Position numbers and translations under genes: made by a program. The notes beneath the pieces were generated by a model. It saw nothing but the letters and a program-made list of their open reading frames with translations. It ran no database searches and was not told where the DNA came from. Below, in pieces: positions 44,259-55,340 of a stretch of 64,000 bases of DNA. The stretch is taken from the NCBI GenBank assembly GCA_028386065.3, contig JAKUCV010004362.1:103575-167574 (forward strand), written 5' to 3'. Numbering within the stretch: position 1 is the stretch's first letter; every line of letters begins with the position of its first letter. Source of the stretch: Turnera subulata. Taxonomy: Eukaryota > Streptophyta > Magnoliopsida > Malpighiales > Passifloraceae.

Positions 44259-47039
44259 TGTAACAGCCCGGGTAATTTTTGCATTTTTACTGGTACCGTA
44301 AAAACTTTTACAAAGTTATTTACCATTAAAATTAATCTTGGGTAATTAATTTATGGTAATTTGTGCATCGGATTCCGAAACCGAGCCCTGTCCCACGTTC
44401 GGAATTTTTTAGCGGATTTTTCGCACCAGAGTTGGAATTTTCCGGGTCCAGGAATCTTCAGAAAAGTCGGGTTTATCCTTGAGATAACGGACCAGAAATA
44501 AAGGTAAGGGGGTATTATAGTTATTTTCTGGTCTGGACGGGACACGCCTCACAAGCTGCACAGTATGGAGGCTGCTGCCGCCTTTTCCTGTGAAGCTTGT
44601 GAGCTGCCTGTGTTACCCGTGCACAACCAGTACCATGCACGTTTATTACCTGTGTTTTTCTTCCTGCCTCATCAGTACACCACCATCACCATACTCACCT
44701 CTGCAAGCTTCCTCTGTAAAATTTTCCCTGCAAAACTTTTATTTGCACACTCAAACCACCTACTGCCCAGCACCCTTCCTACACTTCTCCCAACAAACCC
44801 AGTACAACTCATCCACAAACAACCAGAAGGAAAAAAAAAAGAAAAAAACAAACAGACCCAAGCATGCCACGTCACCTCTCTCTCTTCCCTTCTTCTTTCC
44901 TTTTTCCTTCCTCCACCGTGAACCACCGCCACCATCTACAACCCGCAGCACCACGGGCCGAAACACCACACACCCGAGATCACCACCACCTCGCCACCAG
45001 TCGCCACCCTTCCCTCCTTCTCCTCCTCGCTCGCACGCCGTCGCTGCAGACCACCATCGCGCCGCCTCCTCCACGCATCTCGTCTTGTCGCGATTGGTGC
45101 CGCCGCCAGCAATCTCTTGCAGCTCGACATCGGCCTTCCCTTGTGCCCTCATCCCTGCATTGTCGAGTCGCCGTTCTGAGCCGTGTCTTCCTCGCCGTCG
45201 CCTTACCGTTCGTCTAGGTGAGCATGGCGGGTTGAGAGTTTGTTTTGGGTGGGTTTGACCCGGTCTTCCGTGTGTCGACCCAGATTTCTGGTGGATTAGA
45301 TCCTATGGCTTGGGCTGGAGCGGGCCTGGGTTGGGCGCGGGCCTGTGGCTCATGTCTTGACCTGGACCTCTGCGCCTGGGCCAAGGGCTGACCTGTTGAG
45401 GTCTGGGCCTTGACCTTGGCTTGGTTTTGTGATCTAGGCTGGGTATTGGACTTGGGTTGCATAGTATAGCCTAGTCCGAAATTAAAAAAAAAAGAAGAAA
45501 AGAGAGAAAATAAATCTGGAAAAATATATATTCTGAAAAAAGGAAATTAAATGGAAATAATAATAATAAGGTTTATATATTCTGAAAATATGATTTTGGG
45601 AAAAGTATATTATATATAGTAAATAATAATTATTTTGGAGGAAAATAAATATGGAAAAGGTATTATCAAAGTAAGTATTGTACCGGAATAATATCCGGGT
45701 ATAGGTATAAGTATGGTATTATTTTTGGACACTGGAAATAATTGGTGAATTATGATGATATTGGAAAATTAACTCAAGGCTGTAACCGAGACGAGTTAGT
45801 ATTTATTTTTTGGTATACGGTACTAGCATGACATTTGCATATCACTTATGTGCGCATATTATTTGTTTGATATTGGAGTTGATAACGAGCAGATACCTGA
45901 GGAACCGGACTTGGAGTCTGTTGGACACTTCCATAATTGAAAATTGGCTAAGGTGAGGATGGATAACCTTGGATATGTGCCCGTAATACTGTGTGTGTGT
46001 TTTTGTTGTTTGATTGAACTACTAAGATGTTTATTGATTGTTATTTGTTTGCTATGGATATTGTTGTTAATATTGCTGGATTGTGTTGTTGGTCTGTAGA
46101 TATTGTGAGTAATCGTTGAACTGTTAATTGTGAATAATTGGTGATATGAGATTGTTGATTGGATGAGTCTGTGGAATAACTTTAGACAATAGGAAGTTGG
46201 ATAAACGAGGATAGAATATTGGAATTGGAATTGAATTTGAGATGATGATATAATTGTCACGTGGAAAGTAGTGGTACGACTAGCTGGTTAGAGGCTAGTT
46301 CTGTGGTGTCATGGCCGGTTTGGTTTGGATATTGGGGATGTTGATCCCAGATGATTTGGATATTGGGATGTTGATCCCGGATTGGTTGTTATTGGGTTGT
46401 TGATCCCGGATTGTGTTTTGGCCTGGCATCCGGAATTAGTTAATAACCAGGTACGACCCTAGCTTGTCCAGTGACAGGGGCCCGGAAGATAAAATTGGTA
46501 ATAATAATAAATATTCTTTTGGTATTGGCTCAGTTGTGTTATGGTAGATTCTTGTGATGTTTTTTCCTGTAATTACTTCGAAAGTATTAAGGTTGCCTGC
46601 ATATCTCTGTTTATCCTTCGTCGGTGAGCACTTCGGACTCACCCCTCGCCTGCGGGGTTTCATCCCGTAGGTTGAGTTGTTTCGTAGTTCAGGTACGATG
46701 TACGATGGCTGCTGCTTTCTTCTCCACCTGACTCCGGATCCATACCTCCACTGCATGTGCATTTAAGACTTCTGCTGCTGTATTATATATGTTGTTGTGT
46801 TGCTGCTTTCCTATGTTGCTTATGATGCTGTTCATTTTGGATTATGTTGTTGCTGTTGAGTAGTGTGTGTGGATTGAATAATGGTCCCTGGGTATGGGTG
46901 ATAGTTGTAATATACAGTATGCTGTTGTATTTGAATTTTACTGGGTAGTATTTTACTGCGATGTACTGCCTGTACTATTAATAAGAATAGTTCCGGCACG
47001 TGTTTACTGTATCCGGTAAATACGGGTTGGGGCGCTTCT
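44259..47039 (+). repeat. 3' LTR of the Tekay-like element
   Basis: 2781 bp, co-linear with the 5' LTR. Differences in the first 60 bases are all C/T or A/G transitions. One short repeat unit present near 36820 is missing near 45330, and an extra block of about 20 bp occurs near 45255. Confidence 0.92.
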
Positions 47040-47044
47040 GGTAT

Positions 47045-47130
47045 ATTTGCCATTATTGGACATTTTAAAAAATTTAAAAAAATATTTACGATCCGAAGCA
47101 ATGCGAGGGTTTAATGCTAGTATATATATA
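47045..47130. other. Host remnant ending in a TA tract
   Basis: About 85 bp between the Tekay-like element and the pararetrovirus. The stretch ATCCGAAGCAATGCGAGGG followed by TTTAATGCTAG (47090-47120) resembles a degraded Helitron 3' end (hairpin then CTAG). It ends in TATATATATA (47121-47130) at the viral junction. Confidence 0.45.
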
Positions 47131-47916
47131 TCCGTTAAAATGGACATAATTGCTTCTGATGCTCCATCTATATTCCACTCATAGATGCTTTTCCCATCGT
47201 ATTGACCTTGAAAGCGATATCCTCTTTCTTCAAAGGCTATGTCGGGTAATGATGGTTTGGTATAGTAGTGAGGTATCTTTAGTTTGTTGAATTTTTCTTG
47301 CTTTTCATGTTGGATTTTTCTTTTACCTCTTATTTTTTTAATGGTCATTTTTTCATCAAATTGCCTCATTAAGTTATCAATATCGGATTCTGAATAATCT
47401 TCTTCTGTTAGTACGGCTATTTGCTTTCTTGGTGTCTTTATGTCTAAAACCTTAAGTTTTTGAGTGATAATGTCGATTAAATCTTCATTTTCTTGTGATT
47501 GACTACATAATTTTATCTTGGGTTGTTCTGGAGGAGTAATTATTGGTTTTTCTAGTGACCGGTATAATAATTGGGAAGTTCCTTCTAACTTAGAGTCCTT
47601 TACTTCTGTCTGCTGATTTGTCTCTATAATTTCTAATTGTTTAGATATAGTATGAAGTATTTAATTAGTGTAATTATTTTGATTCCTTAATGCGGTGAAA
47701 TTTTGATCTTCCGTTGGTTTCTTGAACGGGCTTGCTATAACTTCTGAATTTTTCCATTGGATTTTTATCTCTTCTAATAGGAGGTGAGTGGATACTATCG
47801 TTTCTCCTGAGTTTGTCATTTGCCATGATTGTGCTAACCTAAAGGTTTCATGAATTTGCTGTTTTGTTTCCCATTTTCCTTTGTTAACTTGCCACCAAGG
47901 GAAAAACCCATCTATG
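47131..47916 (-). pseudogene. Pararetrovirus ORF1: linker and coat-protein N-terminal part (truncated)
   Basis: Continues from the movement-protein part at 47917, with frame interruptions near 47925 and 47660. It is Lys/Glu-rich and ends in a conserved-looking segment (KSIYEWNIDGASEA near 47165) that precedes the capsid core in these viruses. The viral sequence stops at the TA tract at 47121-47130. The capsid core resumes at the other end of the insertion (55128), with apparently little missing between. Confidence 0.7.
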
Positions 47917-49156
47917 TTAATTAAATCCTCGTAATATTGTTTTTTTTATCTTCTGGCGATCGTAAGAGGTAAATTGTGATGCAAAGTCTTTCCTGTCTTG
48001 TTCATAAAAGGGACCTAAAAATTTCTTTCTTAATAAGGGAATTTCTAGTATAAACTCTGACTTAAGGACATTTAATTGGTCATCATAAGAGGTATTTCCT
48101 GGAGGATGCATATCACTAGCTGTTGGTGAGGGAGGGGGTGACGAATCTTGTTCTGTTGGTAATGAATGGGATTGGCTGGTTTCTGATGTTTGATAAAACG
48201 GTCTCAGTATTGTCCTTTGGAAATCTACTCCTTTAAGGTGGGTTGGTATACTACTTGTTGACTTTCTTGAAGGAGTTGGCGTATCGATCTTATAGTTATC
48301 AAATCTTCTGGATTGAATTCTAATTTGCACTTTTCCATGCGTGTCTTCTATTATATCAAAAGGTCTTGTCCTAGGAGGTAAGGTCTTAACTGGATTAATT
48401 CCTGGTAAACTCCAGTTTTCAAGAAAGCTAACCTGATCCCACTCCAATATTCTGGGTGTCTGAATATTCATGTGTTCATAATTTGCTTCTATTAAAGTGG
48501 TGGTACCTTTTGGTGATTGATTAAAGGCTTTAGGACTAATACTTGAGCTCATTAATTTGTAGTAGACTCTATAAATTATTGCTGCATTTTTTGAATTTTC
48601 TATCATTGTTGAGGGGATATTAATGTTGAGGGTTAAAACCTTTACAATATTTTCATCAAATAAGTCTACTGAGTAATTTGGATATGAGTTAAAATGTACC
48701 GAGCCATTTGCTAAATTACTTTCACATACAACAATTAGAGAGTCGGAGAAATTTGAGAATCTCGCATCTCTTAAGCATAACAATATTGGAGAGTCTAGTC
48801 CTAATCTATGCAGTAGTTTAATAGCAACTTGCACTAATCCTATATGCAGAAATCTATATTTTTGCTTATGCCTATTGATATTTGATGAACTTAACAACTC
48901 GACATGCTCAGTTTGAGGACTTCTGGTAACGTTTGCTCAGTTGTTTCTATTAAATATTCATGCGGTCGATCAACGATTCCTACCTTATATACTTCTGTTT
49001 TTGCTATTTTACGGATATTCCAGTTATGTAATTGATTTTCTATATCACTTATTCTTACTTCTTACCGATTTAAGATTGTTGAATCTAAGTTCTATTAATT
49101 TGCGAGGAAGCCGAAGAGGTAGCTCCTCTGGAAAAGCTTCTTAGTAATCTAGACAT
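47917..49156 (-). pseudogene. Pararetrovirus ORF1: movement-protein domain (broken)
   Basis: A likely start is ATG at 49156 (MSRLLRSFSRGATSS), but that frame soon ends in TAG, another frame runs on to about 48905, and the main stretch is open from 48897 to 47917. The segments YRFLHIGLVQVAIK and LLCLRDARFSNFSDSL are typical of caulimovirid 30K-type movement proteins, which open plasmodesmata for cell-to-cell spread. A Pro/Ser-rich C-terminal tail follows (near 48130-48290). The start-proximal stop and frame changes make it inactive. Confidence 0.8.
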
Positions 49157-49755
49157 TGGGAATTAAAATGTTAACAGATCCATAGAGAAGTATCGTGTTA
49201 CCTTCTTCACAGTCAGATGACGAGACCACTGTCCGGGACCACCATTTTCTCCTAGTTTCGGGCTGACCAACGGATTCTATGGCTGACCATCGCCAACGTC
49301 AAGGAAGTTGATAATCGGATAACAACACTTATGGCTCCGCAACCAATTTTGGTTATGGATGATTGAGGATTAATGGTTGAAGAGGGGGTAGATGATGATT
49401 CTAGGAAAACAAAGAGATGATAATTTTGCAAAGAGAATTGGTTATGGATGATGGAGGATTAATGGTTGAAGAGTATGGGGTAGATGATGATTCTAGGAAA
49501 ACAAAGAGAAGATAATTTTGCAAAGAGAATTATGATTGATGTCACAAATATTACACAAGTATTACAATTCAGTTGTACAAGTGCTGTTTTCTCTCTTCTT
49601 GCTTCTCTTACTTGTATTACATGCTAGACTTTGAAACGTCATTGCTTACGTTTGCCATATTTTGCACATGTCTACTATTCTTACATCATTGCTTACGTTT
49701 TTATTATTCTTACATCATTGCTTGCGTCATGTTATGTCCACCTGGCTTTTCTTGC
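49157..49755 (-). promoter_or_regulatory. Pararetrovirus intergenic region with tandem repeats and primer-binding-like site
   Basis: Non-coding DNA between the end of ORF2 (49756) and ORF1 (49156). Two tandem units of about 95 bp occupy about 49353-49530, each with GATTCTAGGAAAACAAAGAG and AATTTTGCAAAGAGAATT. On the minus strand TTGGTTGCGGAGCCATAAG (about 49346-49329) resembles the tRNA-Met site used to prime caulimovirid reverse transcription, with changes. Promoter and poly(A) signals should lie here, but I could not identify a TATA box with confidence. Confidence 0.6.
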
Positions 49756-51781
49756 TTAGTATAGGGAATCTAATGCTATGCCGTAGTCTGGGTCTTCATT
49801 CTGGTAGTAGGGGTCTTCCATTTCATCTTCAGTGGACAAATGACTTTCAAATTCTTTTAATCGTTCTTGACATTCTTTTGCATTTTTTGCCGCAGCTAGT
49901 GCCGCCATTGCTTGACTTTTGAGGGTTAAGAATTCTGTGTCCTACTCTGATTGTGCTGGGGATGTTGTCATTTGATTTGCTTCGACTGCGCCATCTTCAT
50001 TGTTGATCCATCTAATGACTGTTTGTTTGCAGGCGCGGCTAATTTCGAATTTTGGCCACCATTTGATTTTGATGATTCTATTAAAAGAATAAGGTCTTCC
50101 TTCCTTCATAGCATATTGCAAATCCCAGCTGACGATCCAAGATAATCCAAATGCTAAAAAAATTATAACATAGGATCAGGTGTCACTCCTTCATAAGACA
50201 CATTTTCTTGAAATACTTTGAATCCCTTGTTGATTTCTGTGGGAAAAATTGCTTCAGTGGGCTTGATTTGTTGAAACTAGTTCATGAACCATTACGGAAA
50301 AGTCCTTTGATTGCAAATTCTTGGGAAGAACACAAACCATGAGTGAATGTTGGGACGATACCAAAAAACTTGCTTCCATGCCTTTTGATAATCATAATAA
50401 TTATAACTTCTCATTCCGCTCATGTTTAAAATGAAAATCCTTTTGGTGTGCATGGATGCTGATTCCAGTCGGAGTATGTCATTACTTTCAGGATTTTAAT
50501 TTTTGAATAAGCGATCAAATCATGACTTTTATTGTATGTATGCTCGATAATTGCTGATCCAGTTTCTCTTAGGATTCTCTCATAATACTCTCTTGTTTTT
50601 AGTGGGGTTTCTGGGAAGAAGTAAAAGTTTTTTGGGAAGATCTTTTGCAAGGTATCTTGAATATTTGCTCCCATAACTTCGGTTTCTAAGGGGAAAATAG
50701 GAATAACGGTGGTGTTGACATATTGTTGTTGTTGTGAGAGGTAGGTATTATCTGCCGAGTAAGATCTGGTTGTAATGGTTGTCGGGGCCCTAGGATGGGT
50801 CATGGGAGATAATGGTCTCATTGTCGATTTTTGTGGTGTTGGTGGGGCTATTGGTGTTGAATTTTTTAATGCCGAGGCATAATTTGGGATTCTTGAGGGC
50901 GAAGCTAAGATTAGTTTGCCTGCAGAAATATTTGTTGGAGTAATAAGGGGGTATTTATTGCCTTGGTTGCTGAATTATAAGAAGTTGTCGCAGCTATTGC
51001 CGGGAAATTTGCTGAATTTATTGCTCTTTTTGCCTCTTCTTGATTGCTGGTCTCGTCCTTTTTGCCTCCTCCGGAGAGTGTCTTCTTTTTAATCATCTTG
51101 CAATTTTATCCTGTTAGTACTGGAAAACTATGTAAAATTCTTTTTCATTCATCTTGAACCCATCTATCATGTAGCCTTTCTTTCATAGCTATTCTGACTA
51201 CTTCTTCTGTTGTCTTATAATACCGAGCCCAATATTTAACATTTGCCGTTGGCGCTACTCTATGTATTACTTCATTGCTTGGTATGGGGTGCATAATTTT
51301 CTTGGTTATGGTAACGCTTCTTCCTGCTCGGTAGATTTTGGCAGGGGATAAAGGAAGTCTATAATAAGTTGTTATTTCCAAAATTCCCGAGACTGCTTTT
51401 GTGAACTCTACTAGATCTCTTATATTATATTTTTCTTGAGTTGGATGCCGACAAGGCAAATAGCCACTTTCAAGTCCCTACTGAAATTTTGCCTCTGTAA
51501 TCATTCTTCAAAAATTATAGTAACTTGTTTAATGATTCTATCATAGACATGAAAAATTGCTCCTTTTTATAATATTCTTGACAATTGCAGATTTCTAAAT
51601 CTAATTCGTCTCTGATTTCATGTGCATCTTCATGCTGGGTATGATTTTGATCGATTGCTTCTAAGATCTCTTTTCTTAAACATTCTATTGCCCTTTTATC
51701 AGAGTCTATACAACTTAATCTTTGTATTGTCTTTTCTATGTTTAGCACTTCATAATTTAGTAGGGGCTGTTGGTTACTCAT
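49756..51781 (-). pseudogene. Pararetrovirus ORF2, unknown function (broken)
   Basis: Starts at ATG 51781, whose ATGA overlaps the ORF1 stop TGA (51780-51778), a coupling typical of caulimovirid reinitiation. Open pieces: 51781-51515 (helical, EILEAIDQ), 51459-51145, 51096-50911, 50821-50426 (FPKNFYFFPETPLKTREYYE), then degenerate sequence with aromatic-rich motifs (HSWFVFF-like near 50335; KWWPKFE near 50055) and an acidic C-terminus ending at 49756. Florendoviruses carry an ORF of unknown function here. Stops and frameshifts separate the pieces. Confidence 0.65.
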
Positions 51782-53220
51782 AGTTGCTTACCCTGCAAGA
51801 ATTCACGAGACAAAAAGTCAGACAGATTGTTAGATTCTCCTCTAATATATTCAATAACAAAATCAAAATTAGATAACAAAGCTTGCCATCTTGCGAATAT
51901 CTACTTTGATACTAGGTTTTTGACATCCTTTTCTAATACAAATTTTGCTGACTGACAATCTACTCTTAGTAAAAACTGCTGATTAAATAAATCGTCTTGA
52001 AACGCATTGAGACAGAGTACTATGGCTAATATTTCCTTTTTAATAGTAGAATAATTTTGTTGTGCGCTTATCCATACCCCCGAATGATATCGAACTAACT
52101 ATTCCTGATGATTTATTTTTTGCTTTAATATTCCTCCATATCCTTTGTCGGAGGCATCGGTTTCTACTATTAAAGGTGCATCTTCTTGCGGTATTCCCAA
52201 GTAGTGTAGTACTTTTACTTTTTGCTTTAGTAATTTTACCGTTGCCGTCATTTCATTTGTCCATTCTGGTACTTCTTTTCGTAACCTTTTATATAAGAGG
52301 GCACATATGGTTCGTAAATGGGGAATAAAGTCGGCCACATAATTAAGGCATCCTAAAAATCTTTGTAGTTACTTTTTATCTTTTATTTCGTCTGGAAATT
52401 TATCCGAAAATTCAATGCTTCTACTTATTGGAGTAATAGTGCCTTGGTAGATATTGAATCCTAAAAATTTTATTTTTGCCTGTACGAGTTTTATTTTTGC
52501 AGCTGAGACTACCAATCTGTTTTGCTTAATAATGTTCAAAAATTTATTTAAATGTTTGAAGTGTTCTGCAAGTGTTCTTGAAAATGCCAACACATCATCA
52601 ATATAAACTATAGTGAATTTTGAATGTGGGTTTAATATGTCATTTAATATATTTTGAAATTCTGAGGGCGCATTTTTTAGGCCAAAAGGCATCACATTCC
52701 ACTCATAATGTCCAAATGGGACGGTAAAGGCCGTCTTGTATTTATCTTTTTCACGAATTTGTATTTGCCAATATCCTAATTTTAAATCAAATTTAGAAAA
52801 TATCATTGCACCACTTAATCTTTTAATGAGGTCTCTTTTGTTAGGCATAGGATACCTTATTTATTGTAATGCCTTATTCAAAGGCTTATAATTTATGACT
52901 AACCTAGGTGCTCCTCTTTCTATTTCGGCTTGATTTTGTACATAAAATGCTGCGCACGACCAGGGTGATTTACTAGGTCATATTAACCCTTTATCTAAAA
53001 GTTCTTGTATTTCCCTTTTACAACATTCTAATAATTCATTATTCATTTGGATGGGTCTTGCTTTGGTAGGTATATTTTTTTCTGAAAATTTTATTTCGTA
53101 GGATAATGTTACCACATGTTGTTTTCTATTCCAAAATGCATTAGGTATAGTGGCACATACTTCATTTTGAAATTTTTCTTCTAGCTCCTTAATTTGCTTC
53201 TGAGTCCCTAGGGTTTCCAT
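51778..53220 (-). pseudogene. Pararetrovirus reverse transcriptase and RNase H (broken)
   Basis: RT begins near 53220 and is interrupted between 52978 and 52848 (stops). It continues 52848-52369 with SKFDLKLGYWQIQI, PFGLKNAPSEFQ and the catalytic YIDD box (IVYIDDVLAFSRT). RNase H follows (52338-52099, IVETDASDKGYGGIL) and runs with further breaks to 51778 (NLSDFLSREF). These enzymes copy pregenomic RNA into DNA. RT differs clearly from the Ty3/gypsy RT at 41.6 kb, and no integrase follows. Breaks exclude activity. Confidence 0.88.
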
Positions 53221-53304
53221 TCCTTGCTCTATCCTTTTGTAATTAACTTCCTGTGTTAATGAATGTAAATGCTTTCTTTTCTGAATTAATAAAATCTTGC
53301 TTTT

Positions 53305-53862
53305 CTAATTTTTAATAAGGCTAACTTCTTTGTCCTTAATATGATTTGTGAATTCAAATGTTACTTCTTTATTTAGTACTGTCGTGGTAATTCCTTTTGC
53401 TGATACTGTAAATGGATATATTTGCATTAAGAAGGGGGTTCCTAGAATTACTGATTGACTCAGATCTTTGATTACCAAAAAGGTATTTGGAAAACAAATG
53501 CCCTGGTTGCATATATGTGCCTTAGATAACTTATAATTGATTCGTAGTCTTTCGTTATTGGCTGTGTAAAGCCTCTCTGTGGTCTTTTCGAAATATTTAG
53601 TGGGTATGAGTCCTTCTTGAATACAATTTTGATCAGCACCTGAATCTATTAAGGCTTTGACCCTAATGGTATGGTCTTTTATTACTATAGTTATGTATGC
53701 ATGCCATTTTTGGAAATTAATTCTTGAAATAGAGCTAATAAGCTGTTCCAGGTTGTCACCTTTCTTTTGTATCTGGCTCGAACTAGGTAAATTTGAAGAA
53801 AAATTTGTTAGTTTCTCCTTTTCTTCTATTTTAAGTTTCATTATCTCGCTGTCATTTTGCAA
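53305..53862 (-). pseudogene. Pararetrovirus aspartic protease region
   Basis: An open stretch of 185 codons. A charged coiled-coil-like N-terminus is followed by a retroviral-type protease domain with the active-site motif VKALIDSGADQNCI (about 53650-53610) and the second conserved motif SVILGTPFLMQIYPF. It would process the polyprotein. It is separated from capsid and RT parts by stops. Confidence 0.85.
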
Positions 53863-54059
53863 TTGCCTAATATCTTGTTTTATTTGCTTGATCTCTATTT
53901 GTAGGTCTTGTATGGTGGTTATTTTTTCTTCTTTGGGTTTTTGAAATAATATTCGGTCTATGTTGTATGCCTCTTTCTGTTTTTCGTATTCTGGCTTTTC
54001 TTTTTCTATTAAAGAACTTTTAAACTTGATAAGGTACTCTCTTTATTCGTTAGGGTCTT

Positions 54060-55127
54060 CTATTTTGTTATTAGATCTAGGATTAATTTTTTTTTTTCTG
54101 ATGCCAAGGTATTTATTGTTTTATTTTTGCAGGCGCATACTCTTGTTTCGTTACCGTCTGAGCTAGTTTCTTCCTCTCCTGAGTCACCCGTGCTTTCTTG
54201 TATGGGATATAATCCATCGTCTGATTCATCTTCTAAACCACTATCATCTGTTAGTAGGAGGTTCAACATTACTTGTTTTGTTTCTTCATCGATATTTAAT
54301 TCTCTAATTTTTTGAGACATGGGGCAATTTCTTTTGTAATGTCCTACCTGCCCGCATTTGTAACAGATGATTCGCCCTCTTGTATATTTGCTTTTGCGAG
54401 TTCGAAATCTACTTGGTTTATTTTCGTATTGTCTGTCTCTGTCTTTAAATTGGGATCTCCTGTAGTTCCGATAATTTCTTATTATTTTAGCTTGCTTCTT
54501 TTGTGAAGGTGATATTAATTTCTCATATCCGTATTGACTACAAAAGGATCCTAACTCTTTTCTTCCTGTCAGTGTTCTTGTTTTAGTTTTGATTTTAGTT
54601 TCATATCATTACACAATTCTAAACCTGTTTTGTTAATTTCACTAATTAGATCTCCATAAGTTAGTTGATCATAAGGAATACTTCCACTGTATTTATTTCT
54701 TAACCTATTTTTTACTTTTTCTGCAAATAATCTTGGGAGTCCTGCTAAAAATCTCTCTTTCCAGTATTCTTTTTGACTATCTGTTCTTATCATGACTTTG
54801 GTTAAAAACATGTCTTTGTACCATCTGAAGTCTTGTAGTTTTGGACAAGTTAAATTTGCTAGAATTTCTGATGCTCTTTCTCTTGAGTCTTCTGGATTGC
54901 CTATAAAAGATTTGGTTATTGCATATATTAATGTGGCTATATAACCATATATTAATGTGGCTATAGTATTTTCTTCCTCTATGGCCATTGGTGTTGCACT
55001 AGTGGTTGCCCCTGGTGTTTGTTCTATTTTTATTGATGTAGATTTTTTTGCGTTTATTATGGTATCTTTGTCATTTAGTGACAAATAATTTTCCCACCAT
55101 CCTTTTAGTTGTCCTGAGAATCCGTGA
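54060..55127 (-). pseudogene. Pararetrovirus coat-protein core, C-terminal part and zinc knuckle (broken)
   Basis: Starts abruptly at 55127, in the middle of the capsid domain, with a GWWENYLSLND-type motif. An open stretch (55084-54569) has YWKERFLAGLPRLFAEKV and YGDLISEINKTGL, typical of caulimovirid capsids. A frameshift near 54570 leads to a basic tract and the CCHC knuckle CYKCGQVGHYKRNC (about 54366-54325). An acidic tail (54320-54060) follows. It would assemble virions and bind pregenomic RNA. Confidence 0.85.
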
Positions 55128-55335
55128 TTCTAGGAAAACAAAGAGATGATAATTTTGCAAAGAGAATTGGTTATGGATAATGGAGGATTAATGGTTGAAG
55201 AGTATGGGGTAGATGATGATTCTAAGAAAACAAAGAGAAGATAATTTTGCAAAGAGAATTCTGATTGATATCACAAATATTACACAAATATTACAATTCA
55301 GTTGTACAAGTGCTGTTTTCTCTCTTCTTGCTCCT
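55128..55335 (-). repeat. Second, displaced copy of the pararetrovirus intergenic region
   Basis: Closely matches 49410-49605 (GATTCTAGGAAAACAAAGAG, TGGTTGAAGAGTATGGGGTA, TCAGTTGTACAAGTGCTGTT). It is joined directly to the interior of the capsid gene at 55127/55128, a non-native junction. A TA tract follows at 55341-55356. Confidence 0.8.
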
Positions 55336-55340
55336 CATCT

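Larger units (their letters stand above)
35770..47039 (+). mobile_element. Tekay-like chromovirus (Ty3/gypsy), 11.27 kb, defective
   Basis: Direct LTRs 35770-38542 and 44259-47039 (TGTAACAGCC...GGGGCGCTTC), primer-binding-like site after the first, polypurine tract AAGGTGGGTAGGC before the second, and a perfect target duplication GGTAT (35765-35769 and 47040-47044). The internal order gag, zinc knuckle, protease, RT, RNase H, integrase, C-terminal chromodomain defines a chromovirus; long LTRs and the end signals suggest the Tekay/Del lineage. LTRs are still closely similar, yet the coding region has many stops, a frameshift and an inserted hAT element, so the copy cannot make its own proteins. 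Confidence 0.93.
47131..55340 (-). mobile_element. Endogenous pararetrovirus (Caulimoviridae, florendovirus-like), inactive
   Basis: About 8.2 kb, close to a full caulimovirid genome, all in minus orientation. From 55340 downward: a fragment of intergenic region (55335-55128), coat-protein C-terminal part, zinc knuckle, protease, RT and RNase H, a second ORF, the intergenic region, then movement protein and coat-protein N-terminal part, ending at 47131. No integrase and no LTRs, as expected of this family. A polyprotein carrying both movement protein and RT, followed by one downstream ORF, suggests florendovirus affinity. Every long ORF is broken by stops or frameshifts. TA tracts lie at both ends (47121-47130 and 55341-55356). 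Confidence 0.88.

Noticed and set aside
53657..54506. Overlapping + strand ORFs (hydrophobic) as membrane proteins
   Set aside because: They are antisense shadows of the pararetrovirus protease and zinc-knuckle regions.
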